DNA of 46,367 nucleotides from CAJBIL01 sp044359525 (GTDB taxonomy: Bacteria > Pseudomonadota > Gammaproteobacteria > Burkholderiales > Rhodocyclaceae). The position numbers and the translations under genes are program-made. The notes beneath the pieces are model-generated. The model had not been told where the DNA came from, ran no database searches, and worked only from the letters and a program-made list of their open reading frames with translations. Position 1 is the stretch's first letter. Every line of letters begins with the position of its first letter. Below are positions 16,622 to 25,815 of this stretch, one piece after another. The stretch spans positions 1 to 46,367 of the forward strand of contig JBIKLY010000014.1 of the NCBI GenBank assembly GCA_044359525.1, in the 5' to 3' direction.

Positions 16622-17458
16622 ATGGATCAGAACAAACTGCTGTTAGTGCCGCCTATCGTCCTCAGTTTTGCCGCCAGTGACCCGTCGGGTGGCGCGGGGA
16701 TTCAGGCCGATCTTATGACTTTGTCGTCAATGGGTTGCCATGCCCTGTCGGTGATTACGGCACTCACGGTACAAGATACGATCGGTGTCGACAGCGTCCT
16801 GGCGATTGACGCAGACTGGGTTGATGATCAGGCGCGTGCGTTGCTTGAAGATATGCCGGTCGCGGCTTTCAAGATCGGCCTGCTCGGCAGTGTTGAAAAC
16901 ATTGCCGTAATCGCCGGGATACTTTCGGATTATCCGGACATTCCGCTGGTTCTTGATCCGGTGCTGGCTTCCGGGCGCGGCGATCAATTTGCCGATGAAG
17001 ACATGATTTCGGCCTTGCGTGAATTGTTGCTGCCGCAAACCACGGTGCTGACCCCGAATACGCTTGAAGCGCGCCGCCTGGCCGATGAGGACGACGATGA
17101 AAATCCTCCGCTGATCGAGTGCGCGCGGCGTTTGATTGCTTATGGCTGTGAGTACGTGCTGCTGACCGGAACGCACGAAAATACGCCGCAGGTGCTGAAC
17201 AGCCTTTACAGCGAAGAAGGGCTCGTTTGCAGTGATGCCTGGGATCGTCTGCCGGGCAGTTATCACGGCTCAGGCTGCACGCTGGCCTCAGCGATTGCCG
17301 CCAATCTGGCGCATGGACTGTCGGTAACCGATGCCGTGCGTGAAGCGCAGGACTATACCTGGCAGGCGCTGGCCGCCGGTTTTCGGCCGGGCATGGGGCA
17401 GTATATTCCAGACCGGTTTTTCTGGGCGCGCAACCCTAACGAGGGCGACGATGCCTGA
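16622..17458 (+). CDS. thiD: Hydroxymethylpyrimidine/phosphomethylpyrimidine kinase
   Basis: ThiD phosphorylates HMP and HMP-P to HMP-PP, the pyrimidine half of thiamine. The 278-residue protein shows the ribokinase-type start LSFAASDPSGGAGIQADL, the TVQDT segment, LDPVLASGRGD, and the anion-hole/catalytic region YHGSGCTLASAIAANLA near the C-terminus. The ATG at 16622 sits a few bases after GCAGG. It overlaps thiE by 8 nt. The thiC gene that supplies HMP-P lies elsewhere in this window (41537-43453). Confidence 0.95.
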   Translation: MDQNKLLLVPPIVLSFAASDPSGGAGIQADLMTLSSMGCHALSVITALTVQDTIGVDSVLAIDADWVDDQARALLEDMPVAAFKIGLLGSVENIAVIAGILSDYPDIPLVLDPVLASGRGDQFADEDMISALRELLLPQTTVLTPNTLEARRLADEDDDENPPLIECARRLIAYGCEYVLLTGTHENTPQVLNSLYSEEGLVCSDAWDRLPGSYHGSGCTLASAIAANLAHGLSVTDAVREAQDYTWQALAAGFRPGMGQYIPDRFFWARNPNEGDDA

Positions 17459-18122
17459 GTCGGAACGGCACGTGTTGCGTGGCCTCTACGCCATTACACC
17501 GGACGGCCTTGCGCCGCAGGTCTTGCTCGCGCGCGTTGATGCGGCGCTGCGCGGCGGTGCAGCGTTCGTGCAGTACCGTGACAAGCGAAGCGATGCGGCC
17601 GTACGCGTGGATACCGCCCGTAGCTTGCGCGGTCTGTGCCATCAATTTGGTGCGCGGTTGATCGTTAACGATGACTTGCGGCTGGCCTTGGCGGTCGATG
17701 CGGATGGCGTGCATCTCGGCGGTGATGACGGTGATCTGGTCGCGGCGCGTCAGGCTTTGGGGGCAGGAAAATTGCTCGGTGCGTCCTGCTATGCAGACTT
17801 CGATCGCGCGCGCGCGGCAGTGGCGGCCGGAGCGGATTATGTGGCCTTTGGTGCAGCCTATCTCTCGCCGACCAAGCCGCATGCACAGCTCGCACCTTTG
17901 CCATTGTTCGCTCGCGGCCGTGCCGAACTGGCTGTGCCGGTCTGCGCCATTGGCGGTATCACGGTCGCCAACGCCCGTCCCTTGCTGGCTGCAGGCGCAG
18001 ACCTGCTGGCGGTGATTACCGATTTGTTCGAGGCGCCGGATGTTGCCGGTCGCGCGTCGGCTTACAGACAACTTTTTGAGGAAAATACCAATCATGAGCT
18101 CACGCAATCAGCAACTGTTTGA
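17451..18122 (+). CDS. thiE: Thiamine-phosphate synthase
   Basis: ThiE joins HMP-PP with thiazole phosphate to form thiamine monophosphate. The 223-residue TIM-barrel protein has the substrate motifs FVQYRDKRSD, LIVNDDLRLALAVDADGVHL, GASCYADFDRA, AFGAAYLSPTKP and CAIGGITVAN. The usual GVHLGQDD is GVHLGGDD here. The start is the ATG at 17451, overlapping the thiD stop by 8 nt; the longer open frame from 17331 lies inside thiD. The C-terminal tail (NTNHELTQSATV) runs 29 nt into hemL and is not part of the conserved domain. Confidence 0.94.
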   Translation: MPESERHVLRGLYAITPDGLAPQVLLARVDAALRGGAAFVQYRDKRSDAAVRVDTARSLRGLCHQFGARLIVNDDLRLALAVDADGVHLGGDDGDLVAARQALGAGKLLGASCYADFDRARAAVAAGADYVAFGAAYLSPTKPHAQLAPLPLFARGRAELAVPVCAIGGITVANARPLLAAGADLLAVITDLFEAPDVAGRASAYRQLFEENTNHELTQSATV

Positions 18123-19374
18123 CCGCGCCCAGCGCCACATCCCCGGCGGCGTCAATTCGCCGGTGCGCGCCTTCCGCTCGGTCGGCGGCGTGCCGCGTTT
18201 CTTCGTCGAAGGCAGTGGCCCGCGCGTCACTGACGCCGACGGCAAGGTCTACCTCGATTATGTCGGCTCATGGGGTCCGTTGATTCTCGGCCACGCTCAC
18301 CCCGAGGTGGTGCGTGCGGTACAGGAAACGGCGGCAAAAGGACTCTCTTTCGGCGCGCCGACCGAACTTGAAATCGAGATGGCTGATCTGCTGTGCGACC
18401 TGCTGCCTTCGCTCGACATGGTGCGTCTGGTCAGCTCCGGCACCGAGGCGACGATGAGCGCCATCCGGCTGGCGCGCGGCTATACGGGCCGTGACGTGCT
18501 GATCAAGTTCGAGGGCTGTTATCACGGCCATTCCGACAGTCTGCTGGTGAAAGCCGGTTCGGGCATGCTCACTTTCGGCAATCCGAGTTCTGGCGGCGTG
18601 CCGGACGATCTTGCCAAGCACACCATGGTGCTCGACTACAACGACGTCGCGCAGCTCGAAGCTGCGTTCGCCGAGCACGGCGCACGCATTGCTGCAGTCA
18701 TCGTCGAGCCGGTGGTCGGCAACATGAACCTGATCGTGCCGCACCAGACCTTTCTTGATGCCATGCGTGAACAGTGCACGAAACATGGGGCGGTACTGAT
18801 TTTTGATGAAGTAATGACCGGCTTCCGCGTCGGCGCCAAATGCGCGCAAGGTTATTACGGCATTACGCCGGATCTGACAACGCTCGGCAAGGTCATTGGC
18901 GGTGGCATGCCGGTTGGCGCCTTCGGCGGCAAGCGCGAAATCATGGAAAAGATTGCCCCACTCGGTCCGGTCTATCAGGCCGGTACGCTGTCAGGCAATC
19001 CGGTCGCGGTGGCTGCCGGGCTGGCGACATTGAAACTGGTGCAGCAACCGGGCTTTCACGAGTCGTTGACGCTGAAAACCACGCAGCTTTGTGAAGGAAT
19101 GGCTGCGGCGGCGGCCAGGCACGGCGTGAAGTTTTCTGCGCAGTCGGTTGGCGGCATGTTCGGCCTCTACTTCCGCGCCACCTGTCCGCAGAACTTTGCC
19201 GAGGTGATGGCGTGCGACAAGGATGCTTTCAATCGCTTCTTCCACGCCATGCTTGACGCCGGTCACTACTTTGCGCCGTCGGCGTTCGAGGCCGGCTTTG
19301 TTTCGGCTGCGCACAGTGAGGCGGATATTGCCGCGACCATCGCCGCTGCCGACAGGATTTTCGCAGACTGGTGA
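18094..19374 (+). CDS. hemL: Glutamate-1-semialdehyde 2,1-aminomutase
   Basis: HemL converts glutamate-1-semialdehyde to 5-aminolevulinate, the C5 route to haem. The 426-residue class III PLP enzyme has RAQRHIPGGVNSPVRAF at the start, the VSSGTEATMSAIRLAR cofactor loop, IFDEVMTGFRVG and the PLP-binding lysine in TTLGKVIGGGMPVGAFGG. The ATG at 18094 has GAGGAAA about 9 nt upstream and overlaps the thiE end. The frame is open to 18040 but only within thiE. It ends 10 nt from the convergent mgtE with no hairpin between. Confidence 0.97.
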   Translation: MSSRNQQLFDRAQRHIPGGVNSPVRAFRSVGGVPRFFVEGSGPRVTDADGKVYLDYVGSWGPLILGHAHPEVVRAVQETAAKGLSFGAPTELEIEMADLLCDLLPSLDMVRLVSSGTEATMSAIRLARGYTGRDVLIKFEGCYHGHSDSLLVKAGSGMLTFGNPSSGGVPDDLAKHTMVLDYNDVAQLEAAFAEHGARIAAVIVEPVVGNMNLIVPHQTFLDAMREQCTKHGAVLIFDEVMTGFRVGAKCAQGYYGITPDLTTLGKVIGGGMPVGAFGGKREIMEKIAPLGPVYQAGTLSGNPVAVAAGLATLKLVQQPGFHESLTLKTTQLCEGMAAAAARHGVKFSAQSVGGMFGLYFRATCPQNFAEVMACDKDAFNRFFHAMLDAGHYFAPSAFEAGFVSAAHSEADIAATIAAADRIFADW

Positions 19375-19384
19375 GTTCGGCCCG

Positions 19385-20827
19385 TTAGATCAGGAACAGT
19401 GTCGCCAGCCCGAGGAAAATGAAGAAACCACCGGAGTCGGTGAGCGCGGTGATCAGCACCGAGCCGCCGATCGCCGGGTCGGCGCCGAGGCGCTGACGCA
19501 TCAGCGGAATGGTGACGCCCGCCATCGCAGCGAGCAGCAGGTTAAGGACCATGGCTGAAGTCATGACCAGACCAAGCGACGCGCTGCCGTACATCCACCA
19601 TGCCACGAGGCCGAGTAAGCCTCCCCAGATCAGTCCGTTGATCAGTGCAACGCTGACTTCCTTGCGCAGCAGACGGCGGATCGCATCGGGCTGCACCTGG
19701 CCGATGGCGATCGCGCGGACGATCATGGTGATCGTCTGATTGCCGGCGTTGCCGCCGATGCCGGCGACAATCGGCATCAATGCCGCAAGCGCCACCAGTT
19801 TTTCGATTGAGCCTTCGAAGGCGCCGATGACGCGTGAGGCCAGGAAAGCGGTGATCAGATTGATTGCCAGCCAGGCCCAGCGGTTTTTCACCGAGTCCCA
19901 GACCGAGGCAAAAATATCTTCCTCTTCCTTCAGGCCGGCCTGCGCCAGTTGTTCTGCTTCACTTTCCTCGCGGATGAAGTCGACCACCGTGTTAATCGTG
20001 ACGCGCCCGATCAGCTTGTGATTGTCGTCAACTACCGGCGCCGAGACGAGGTCGTAGCGTTCAAAGGCCTGCGCGGCTTCTTCAGCAAAGTCGTCCGGTT
20101 GCAGGTCGATGAAATCGGTCTGCATCACTGCGCCAACTTCGGTATCCGGGTCGGAGACGAGCAGACGGTTGAGCGGCAGCACACCCTTCAGATGCTCCTC
20201 CCGGTCCACCACAAACAGCTGGTCGGTGTGGTCCGGCAGTTCGTCGAACAGGCGCAGGTAGCGCAGCACGGCTTCGAGTGTGACGTCTTCGCGTACGGTG
20301 ACCATGTCGAAGTCCATGATCGAGCCGACGGATTCCTCCGGGTAGGACATCGCGGCGCGCACTTGCTCGCGATCTTCCGCCGACAGCGAACGGAAAACAT
20401 CCTGGATGACGCCGTGCGGCAGGTCGGGCGCGAGGTCGGCCAGTTCGTCGGTGTCGAGGCTTTCGGCCGCCGCCACCAACTCCTGCGAATCCATGTTCGC
20501 GATCAGGCTTTCGCGAACCGCATCGGAGACTTCGAGCAGGATGTCGCCATCGCGCTCGGCCTTGACCAGCTCCCAGACCAGCAAACGTTCGTTGAGCGGC
20601 AGTGCTTCCAGGATGTAGGCGATGTCCGCCGGGTGCATCTTGTCGAGGCGGCTTCGCAGCTCGTTCAGGTGCTGCTTGTGCACCAGGTTTTCGACCAGGT
20701 CGTGGTGCTGCATTTCCTGACGATGCACCAGGTTCTCCACCAGCTTGTGGCGGGCGAGCAGCGTCTGCACCTGGGTCAGGCGCTCCTGCAGTTCGTCTGA
20801 GTCAGCGTGGTGAAGTTCTTCGTTCAT
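19385..20827 (-). CDS. mgtE: MgtE-family magnesium transporter
   Basis: This 480-residue protein has the MgtE layout: N-terminal superhelical domain (MHPADIAYILEALPLNER near 64), a CBS pair (about 160-275, including SIMDFDMVTVREDVT and VSAPVVDDNHKLIGRVTI), a plug helix and five TM segments from about 310, with the Mg-pathway motif GIGGNAGNQTITMIVRA. The cytosolic domains sense Mg2+ and gate the channel. An oddity is an N-terminal duplication: LVENLVHRQ and LVENLVHKQ occur within 15 residues. It is the last gene of the minus-strand run and convergent with hemL. No magnesium leader was recognised in the 82 nt upstream. Confidence 0.95.
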   Translation of the reverse strand: MNEELHHADSDELQERLTQVQTLLARHKLVENLVHRQEMQHHDLVENLVHKQHLNELRSRLDKMHPADIAYILEALPLNERLLVWELVKAERDGDILLEVSDAVRESLIANMDSQELVAAAESLDTDELADLAPDLPHGVIQDVFRSLSAEDREQVRAAMSYPEESVGSIMDFDMVTVREDVTLEAVLRYLRLFDELPDHTDQLFVVDREEHLKGVLPLNRLLVSDPDTEVGAVMQTDFIDLQPDDFAEEAAQAFERYDLVSAPVVDDNHKLIGRVTINTVVDFIREESEAEQLAQAGLKEEEDIFASVWDSVKNRWAWLAINLITAFLASRVIGAFEGSIEKLVALAALMPIVAGIGGNAGNQTITMIVRAIAIGQVQPDAIRRLLRKEVSVALINGLIWGGLLGLVAWWMYGSASLGLVMTSAMVLNLLLAAMAGVTIPLMRQRLGADPAIGGSVLITALTDSGGFFIFLGLATLFLI

Positions 20828-20909
20828 CGCGTGGGGGTGCCCTGGTCATGTTGCGGCGCGGCAAAAGACGCGTGATTCTAGCACTCCAGCTGCGCGGGCC
20901 GGGTGAAAA

Positions 20910-21605
20910 TCAGGGGACTTCGGCGGACGGCATGCGCAGCAGAATGACGGCAGTCTTTCGAGCCAGTCCCGGCGCATTCCGGTTGCGATCATAGAGGCGC
21001 GGATTGGGCACCATGCCGGCGAGTTTTGCGGCCTGTTCGGGCGACAATTGTGCCGCAGAAATTCCGTAATAATGGCGGGCGGCAGCTTCGGCGCCAAACA
21101 CGCCATTACCCCATTCGATCACGTTGAGATAGACCTCGAAGATGCGCTGCTTGCTCCAGATCGCTTCGAGCATCAGCGTAACTACTGCTTCCTCGGCTTT
21201 TCGCCAGGGGGTTTTTGATGGGCTCAGGAACAGGTTTTTCGCGAGCTGCTGCGAGATGGTCGAGCCGCCGGCAACGACCCGGCCTTTTTTCTGGTTTTTT
21301 TCAATGGCTTTTTGAATGCCATCCCAGTCAAAGCCTTCGTGATCGACAAATTTGGCGTCTTCCGAAGCGATGATCGCGCGTTTCAGATGCGGGGAAATCC
21401 GCTCGTAGCTGACCCATTGTTTTTTCAGCTGCGCTTTGGGGTCTTTGGCCTGCAATTCGCCAAGGCGGATTTCCATAAAGCGCGTGGTGTCGGGATTGAT
21501 CTGGCCCCACCAGAGAACCCAGCCGAAAAGCCAGACCTGATAAAGCAGGAGCAAGCCGAGCAGGCCGAGGGTGATGCGCTTCACCCAGTGGCCAAGGCGT
21601 TTCAT
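20910..21605 (-). CDS. mtgA: Monofunctional biosynthetic peptidoglycan transglycosylase
   Basis: MtgA polymerises lipid II into glycan strands without a transpeptidase domain. The 231-residue protein has one N-terminal TM (about 10-33) and the GT51 motifs IASEDAKFVDHEGFDW (catalytic Glu), GGSTISQQLAKNLFLS, KAEEAVVTLMLE and FEVYLNVIEWG. Its ATG overlaps the aroE stop (ATGA), a pairing common in betaproteobacteria. Confidence 0.96.
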   Translation of the reverse strand: MKRLGHWVKRITLGLLGLLLLYQVWLFGWVLWWGQINPDTTRFMEIRLGELQAKDPKAQLKKQWVSYERISPHLKRAIIASEDAKFVDHEGFDWDGIQKAIEKNQKKGRVVAGGSTISQQLAKNLFLSPSKTPWRKAEEAVVTLMLEAIWSKQRIFEVYLNVIEWGNGVFGAEAAARHYYGISAAQLSPEQAAKLAGMVPNPRLYDRNRNAPGLARKTAVILLRMPSAEVP

Positions 21606-22417
21606 GCGTCGCGCAATTGCGCCATGACGGGTGCGCCATCCGGACGAATGCCGCGCCAGACGAAAAAGGCTTCGGCCGCCTGTTCGACGAGCATGCCGAG
21701 TCCGTCGGCGACCTGCGCGGCACCTTGCTGCCGGGCAAAGCTCATGAAGGGGGTGTCACGCTGGCTGTACATCATGTCGTAGGCCAGGCTGCCGGGGGCA
21801 AAAATCCCGGCAGGTAAAGGGGGGAGTTCGCCGCCAAGACTGGCCGAGGTGGCGTTGATGATCAGGTCAAATGTGCGGCCGGCAAGTGCTGGATAGGCGC
21901 AGCCGGTGACCGCGCCCAGTGTGGAAAAATGTGTGGCCAGTTGCACTGCCCGGGCGGTGGTCCGGTTGGCGATAACCAATTCGGCAGGCCGCGCATCAAG
22001 CAGCGGGCCAAGTGCGCCACGTGCTGCGCCGCCGGCCCCGAGCAGCAGGACGCGCCGGCCCTCGATCGGGCAGCCGAGATTGAGCGTGATGTCACGCAGC
22101 AGTCCGGCGCCGTCGGTGTTGTCGCCGATTATCCCCGTGTCGTCGAAGCTCAGCGTATTGACTGCGCCAGCCAGCTCGGCGCGCGGTGTGCGCCGCGTGC
22201 ACAGATGAAATGCTTCTTCCTTGAACGGCACGGTGACATTGGCGCCACGGCCACCGGCCTTGATGAATGCCTGCACGGTTTCGGTGAACTTGCCAAGTGG
22301 TGCGAGGATTGCCTCATAGGCCATGTCCTGCCCGGTCTGGCGGGCAAAGGCGGCATGGATGGCCGGCGACTTGCTGTGGCCAACCGGGTTGCCGAAGACA
22401 CAGTAGCGGTCGCTCAT
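21602..22417 (-). CDS. aroE: Shikimate dehydrogenase
   Basis: AroE reduces 3-dehydroshikimate with NADPH. The 271-residue protein shows the substrate motifs NPVGHSKSPAIHAAF and NVTVPFKEEAF (catalytic Lys), GDNTDGAG with the catalytic Asp, the nucleotide loop LLLGAGGAARG, and IINATSASLGG. I place the start at the ATG 22417 (MSDRYCVFGNP); the frame continues upstream only inside tonB. It lies 4 nt after the tonB stop and overlaps mtgA by 4 nt. Confidence 0.96.
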   Translation of the reverse strand: MSDRYCVFGNPVGHSKSPAIHAAFARQTGQDMAYEAILAPLGKFTETVQAFIKAGGRGANVTVPFKEEAFHLCTRRTPRAELAGAVNTLSFDDTGIIGDNTDGAGLLRDITLNLGCPIEGRRVLLLGAGGAARGALGPLLDARPAELVIANRTTARAVQLATHFSTLGAVTGCAYPALAGRTFDLIINATSASLGGELPPLPAGIFAPGSLAYDMMYSQRDTPFMSFARQQGAAQVADGLGMLVEQAAEAFFVWRGIRPDGAPVMAQLRDA

Positions 22418-22421
22418 GGCT

Positions 22422-23318
22422 TCAGCGGGATTTGGTTTCGAGGCTGTCGCTGCTGGTGAAATTCCAGCTGCGGGTGATTTCAAGAATGTCGGTATCGCGC
22501 TGGATGTCGGGCGGGAAGGCGGCATAGGGCCCGGCCATGGCGACGATACGTCGCGCCGCATCGTCGAGGATTTTGTGACCGGATGAGCGGTTGATTTCAA
22601 CCTTGTCGACGGCACCGTCACTCTTGATTGTGACGGTCAGCACCAGCGTGCCATAGAGCTTGCCCCGGGCAGCTTCCGGATAGTTCAGCGTGCCCACGCG
22701 CTCGACTTTCAGGCGCCAGTCCTCGACGTATTGTGCAAAGCGATATTCGTCGGTACGCGTGCCGATATTTTTCTTGCGTGGACGTTTGTTGTATTCATCG
22801 ATGTTTTTTGATATTTCGGCTTCCAGGCGTGCCATGGCCAGCGCACTTTGCGCCAGGTCGCGTCCGCTCAGGCCGGGCGTCGGCTCAGGCTGCGCTTCCT
22901 TGTCTGGCGTCGGGGCAACGCTTGTCTTGCTGCGCGTTTGCGCAAGAAGGCGTTGCTGCTGGGCTTCCAGTTGTTGCACCCGGCGTTGCGATTGTTCCAG
23001 CTCGGCGCCGGCCTGCTGCCTGACAGAAGGCGGCAAGGGGGTCTTGGCGCGGCGGTTTTCATCGGTATTGCCGCCACCGTCGAGATTGGCTTGTGCCAGG
23101 GCCTGGGCGCCAGTTGGTTTTTTGGCCGATTTGCTGTTCACCAGAATGATGTCGAGCGCTTTATCCTGGAAGGCGCGCGAGGCGTCGGGAAAATTAAAGT
23201 GGAGTGATAGCAGGGATACGTGGAAAAGCAGCGAGGCGCCGATTGCAAGCCAAAGTTTGCGATCGTTTGAGTCCGCGAAGGACTGTTGCTGGCTGAGTGT
23301 CGTGCTCACGTCAGTCAA
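22422..23318 (-). CDS. tonB: TonB-family energy transducer
   Basis: This 298-residue protein has a cytoplasmic start, one TM segment (about 22-40), a Gln/Pro-rich periplasmic spacer with a coiled-coil-like stretch (LEQSQRRVQQLEAQQQRLLA) and a C-terminal TonB domain (about 205-290) with YPEAARGKLYGTLVLTVTI. It would pass proton-motive force from ExbB/ExbD to outer-membrane receptors; exbB and exbD are not in this window. Its start overlaps the end of the RNB gene by 8 nt. Confidence 0.88.
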   Translation of the reverse strand: MTDVSTTLSQQQSFADSNDRKLWLAIGASLLFHVSLLSLHFNFPDASRAFQDKALDIILVNSKSAKKPTGAQALAQANLDGGGNTDENRRAKTPLPPSVRQQAGAELEQSQRRVQQLEAQQQRLLAQTRSKTSVAPTPDKEAQPEPTPGLSGRDLAQSALAMARLEAEISKNIDEYNKRPRKKNIGTRTDEYRFAQYVEDWRLKVERVGTLNYPEAARGKLYGTLVLTVTIKSDGAVDKVEINRSSGHKILDDAARRIVAMAGPYAAFPPDIQRDTDILEITRSWNFTSSDSLETKSR

Positions 23319-25233
23319 CAGCTTCCAGCAAATCAGGATCCATATCGTCGGCCATTTCCCCGGTTGGTGCGGCGAGTCCCAGTGTTTCGCTGTAGCGACA
23401 ATTGAGTTCGAGTGTCAGGTAGTCAACTGTTTCAATGTTCAGCCGGATACGCTGCCCTGTTTTCAGTTCCGGCGCCGAGGGGACGCGCTGCAACAGCGGC
23501 AGATGGTCGAGCTTGACCAGGTTTTCGCGTCGGATGGTCGCGTCAATCGTTTGCACATCTTCCTGGCGCAACCAGCGCAGACACCAGTAGCGCTCCATGC
23601 CGCGCTGGAATTCGGCGTAGGCCGCGTACGTCAGGTCGAAGTCACGCATCGCAGCGAACAGGGCGTCAGATTTTGCCTTGAAGTGCGGCGTCTCACCGTT
23701 CAGGCAGGCGATCAGCTGCCACTGGTTGATCAGGTCGACATAACGGCGCAGCGGCGACGACGACCACGCGTATTGCGCGACACCGAGTCCTTCGTGCGGC
23801 TGTGGCGAGGTTGTCATGCGTACCTTGCCGCCGGTCTGTGCGCGGTAGATGGCGGGAATGCCTTTTTCGGCAAGCAGGCCGCCCCAGGTGCTGTTGGCAA
23901 CGATCATCAGTTCGGCGACCAGCTTGTCGAGTGGGCTGCCGCGTTTGCGTTCGGCAATGTCGACGCGGCAGGACTCCGGTTCGGCCAGATCACCTTCGAT
24001 GGTGAAGTTGTAGTCGTTGTTGCCCTGCATCGCCGACGGCTTGCCGCGTCGGCCTTCGCAGGCGTTGGCAAATTGCCAGAGCGTTTTCAGTTCGTCGCGA
24101 AACTGAAAATCCGCAAGGCCGTCAGCAATGCTTATCTCGTTAAACAGCGGCTCGATGTCGTGATGGCGCAGATTGGCGACAATCGGCACGATTTCGATGC
24201 GCGACTCGTGGCTGGTAATTTCAAATTCCGGTGTCACCGTCAGGTACAGGGAAACGGCCGGGCAGTCACGGCCGGCGGCCAGCGTAAAGCGCTCGACAGC
24301 GACATCGGGCAGCATGGTGATCTTGTTGCCGGGCATATAGACCGTCGATAGACGCTCGCGCGCCATTTCATCGAGGGCGCTGCCTGGTGCAAAGCCGAGG
24401 CATGGGGCGGCGATATGGATACCGACACGCCAGCCAAGGCCGGGCAGTGTTTGTAGCGAAAAGGCGTCGTCGATTTCCGTGGTCGCGGCATCATCTATCG
24501 AGAAGGCCTGCACGCTGGCGCGTGGCAAGCCGGCCGGCGCTGCGGGTAACTCGGTTTCAGGAAACCCGGTGCCACCCGGAAAATATTCGAGAAGAAAACG
24601 CTGGAAGTGGTAATCATGCGCCGAGCGGATGGCGCCGCACTTTTCCAGCAGATGCGGGGCGGAAAGGCCGGTCTCGGCGCATGCAGCTTCGAGCGCCTTG
24701 GTCTCGCCGCGATTGCGGTCGGGCTTGTAGAGTAGTTGGCCCAGCAGTGGGACAAACTCTGCCGGCAGTGTGCAGGCCTTGAGTTCGTCGACCATGCGCG
24801 TTATGGCTAGCGCTTGCTGACGCTTCTTTTCAAGACCGGCCAGAGCAGCTGCGAGAATGTCGGCAGGGGCCTTGCGGAAGCGGCCTTTGCCCTTGCGATG
24901 GAAGTAGATGGGTGCTGAATGTAGGGCAAGCAACAACGCAGACGCCTCGACCGGGGCGGCCTTGTGGCCGAAGTAGTCGTCGGCAAAATCACAAAAAGAA
25001 AATTCGCCATCACCTGCACACTCCCAGAGAAACTCCTGCTCAATTCCCTCGGCGAGGGCTTCGGCCTGCTCCAGCAATTCGCCCGGCGCCGGGGACAGAT
25101 AGCGCAACATGACGTTTGCCGACTTGATCTTGGCGCGTTTGCCGGATGCCGTTTCGACCTGCAACGAAGCGTCGTTGTCGGTCAGGATGGTGGCAGTTTT
25201 GAAGGCGCCGTCTTCTTCGAACAATACATGCAT
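23311..25233 (-). CDS. RNB-domain 3'-5' exoribonuclease (RNase II family)
   Basis: This 640-residue protein contains the RNB catalytic domain. The acidic metal-binding cluster is in FSIDDAATTEIDDAFSL (about 243-258) and the nucleotide-contacting Arg-Arg in SSSPLRRYVDL (about 489-499). It is shorter at the N-terminus than E. coli RNase II/R, with a degenerate cold-shock-like region, and has no long basic tail as in RNase R. It probably degrades single-stranded RNA, and is the betaproteobacterial RNase II-like form often found next to aroE and tonB. The gene starts 8 nt after yqiA. Confidence 0.92.
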   Translation of the reverse strand: MHVLFEEDGAFKTATILTDNDASLQVETASGKRAKIKSANVMLRYLSPAPGELLEQAEALAEGIEQEFLWECAGDGEFSFCDFADDYFGHKAAPVEASALLLALHSAPIYFHRKGKGRFRKAPADILAAALAGLEKKRQQALAITRMVDELKACTLPAEFVPLLGQLLYKPDRNRGETKALEAACAETGLSAPHLLEKCGAIRSAHDYHFQRFLLEYFPGGTGFPETELPAAPAGLPRASVQAFSIDDAATTEIDDAFSLQTLPGLGWRVGIHIAAPCLGFAPGSALDEMARERLSTVYMPGNKITMLPDVAVERFTLAAGRDCPAVSLYLTVTPEFEITSHESRIEIVPIVANLRHHDIEPLFNEISIADGLADFQFRDELKTLWQFANACEGRRGKPSAMQGNNDYNFTIEGDLAEPESCRVDIAERKRGSPLDKLVAELMIVANSTWGGLLAEKGIPAIYRAQTGGKVRMTTSPQPHEGLGVAQYAWSSSPLRRYVDLINQWQLIACLNGETPHFKAKSDALFAAMRDFDLTYAAYAEFQRGMERYWCLRWLRQEDVQTIDATIRRENLVKLDHLPLLQRVPSAPELKTGQRIRLNIETVDYLTLELNCRYSETLGLAAPTGEMADDMDPDLLEAVD

Positions 25234-25241
25234 CGGCGGGA

Positions 25242-25811
25242 TTATAACCCGCAGAATTCAAGTATTTGCGGTACAAATTCGGGAAAACGGGTGAAGCTGT
25301 GGTCGCCGCCTTCGAGAACGATCTGGCGGCAGCCGGCATAGCGCGCAACGGCCTCGCGGTAGTCGAGCACCTCGTCGCCGGTCTCGACCAGCAGCAAGTA
25401 GCGTGCAGGCGTGATTATCGGAACTTCGATGGTGCGCAGCTCGTCGATGTGCGCTGCGGTGAATTCGAAGGTTTCGCCGGTGTGCAGATTGGTTTGCTTG
25501 CCTAGGTGCTCGGTCAGCGACAGTGGCGCGAGTACTGCCGGGTTGATCAGTACCGCCCGCAGATCGTGTTTCTCGGCCAGCCACGTCGCGTAATAGCCGC
25601 CGAGCGAACTGCCGACCAGGGTCAACGGACCTTCGGCGGCGGCAATCAGCGCTTCGGCCTGGCTGATGGCCTCATTGGGAACGTGCGACAGCGCCGGGCA
25701 GAGCAGCGCTTCACGCAGCCCGGTGGCCGCCAAATGTTCGCCGAGCAGGCGAATCTTCCATGAGGCGGGCGACGAGCGGAAGCCGTGCAGGTAGAGAATG
25801 CGTGGCGTCAC
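25242..25811 (-). CDS. YqiA/YcfP-family alpha/beta-hydrolase (esterase)
   Basis: This 189-residue protein begins with ILYLHGFRSSPASWK and has the nucleophile elbow LVGSSLGGYYATWLAE, the catalytic Asp region VETGDEVLDYREAV and the His in EGGDHSFTRF. YqiA of E. coli hydrolyses short acyl esters; the physiological substrate is unknown. I place the start at the GTG 25811 (or the TTG just before it), because the conserved family sequence begins right there and the frame upstream lies inside uppP. It is 4 nt after the uppP stop. Confidence 0.88.
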   Translation of the reverse strand: MTPRILYLHGFRSSPASWKIRLLGEHLAATGLREALLCPALSHVPNEAISQAEALIAAAEGPLTLVGSSLGGYYATWLAEKHDLRAVLINPAVLAPLSLTEHLGKQTNLHTGETFEFTAAHIDELRTIEVPIITPARYLLLVETGDEVLDYREAVARYAGCRQIVLEGGDHSFTRFPEFVPQILEFCGL

Positions 25812-25815
25812 CAAT

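Noticed and set aside
19949..20800. Plus-strand open frame (283 codons) opposite mgtE
   Set aside because: Antisense of conserved MgtE domains, Gln/Val-biased and without family features.
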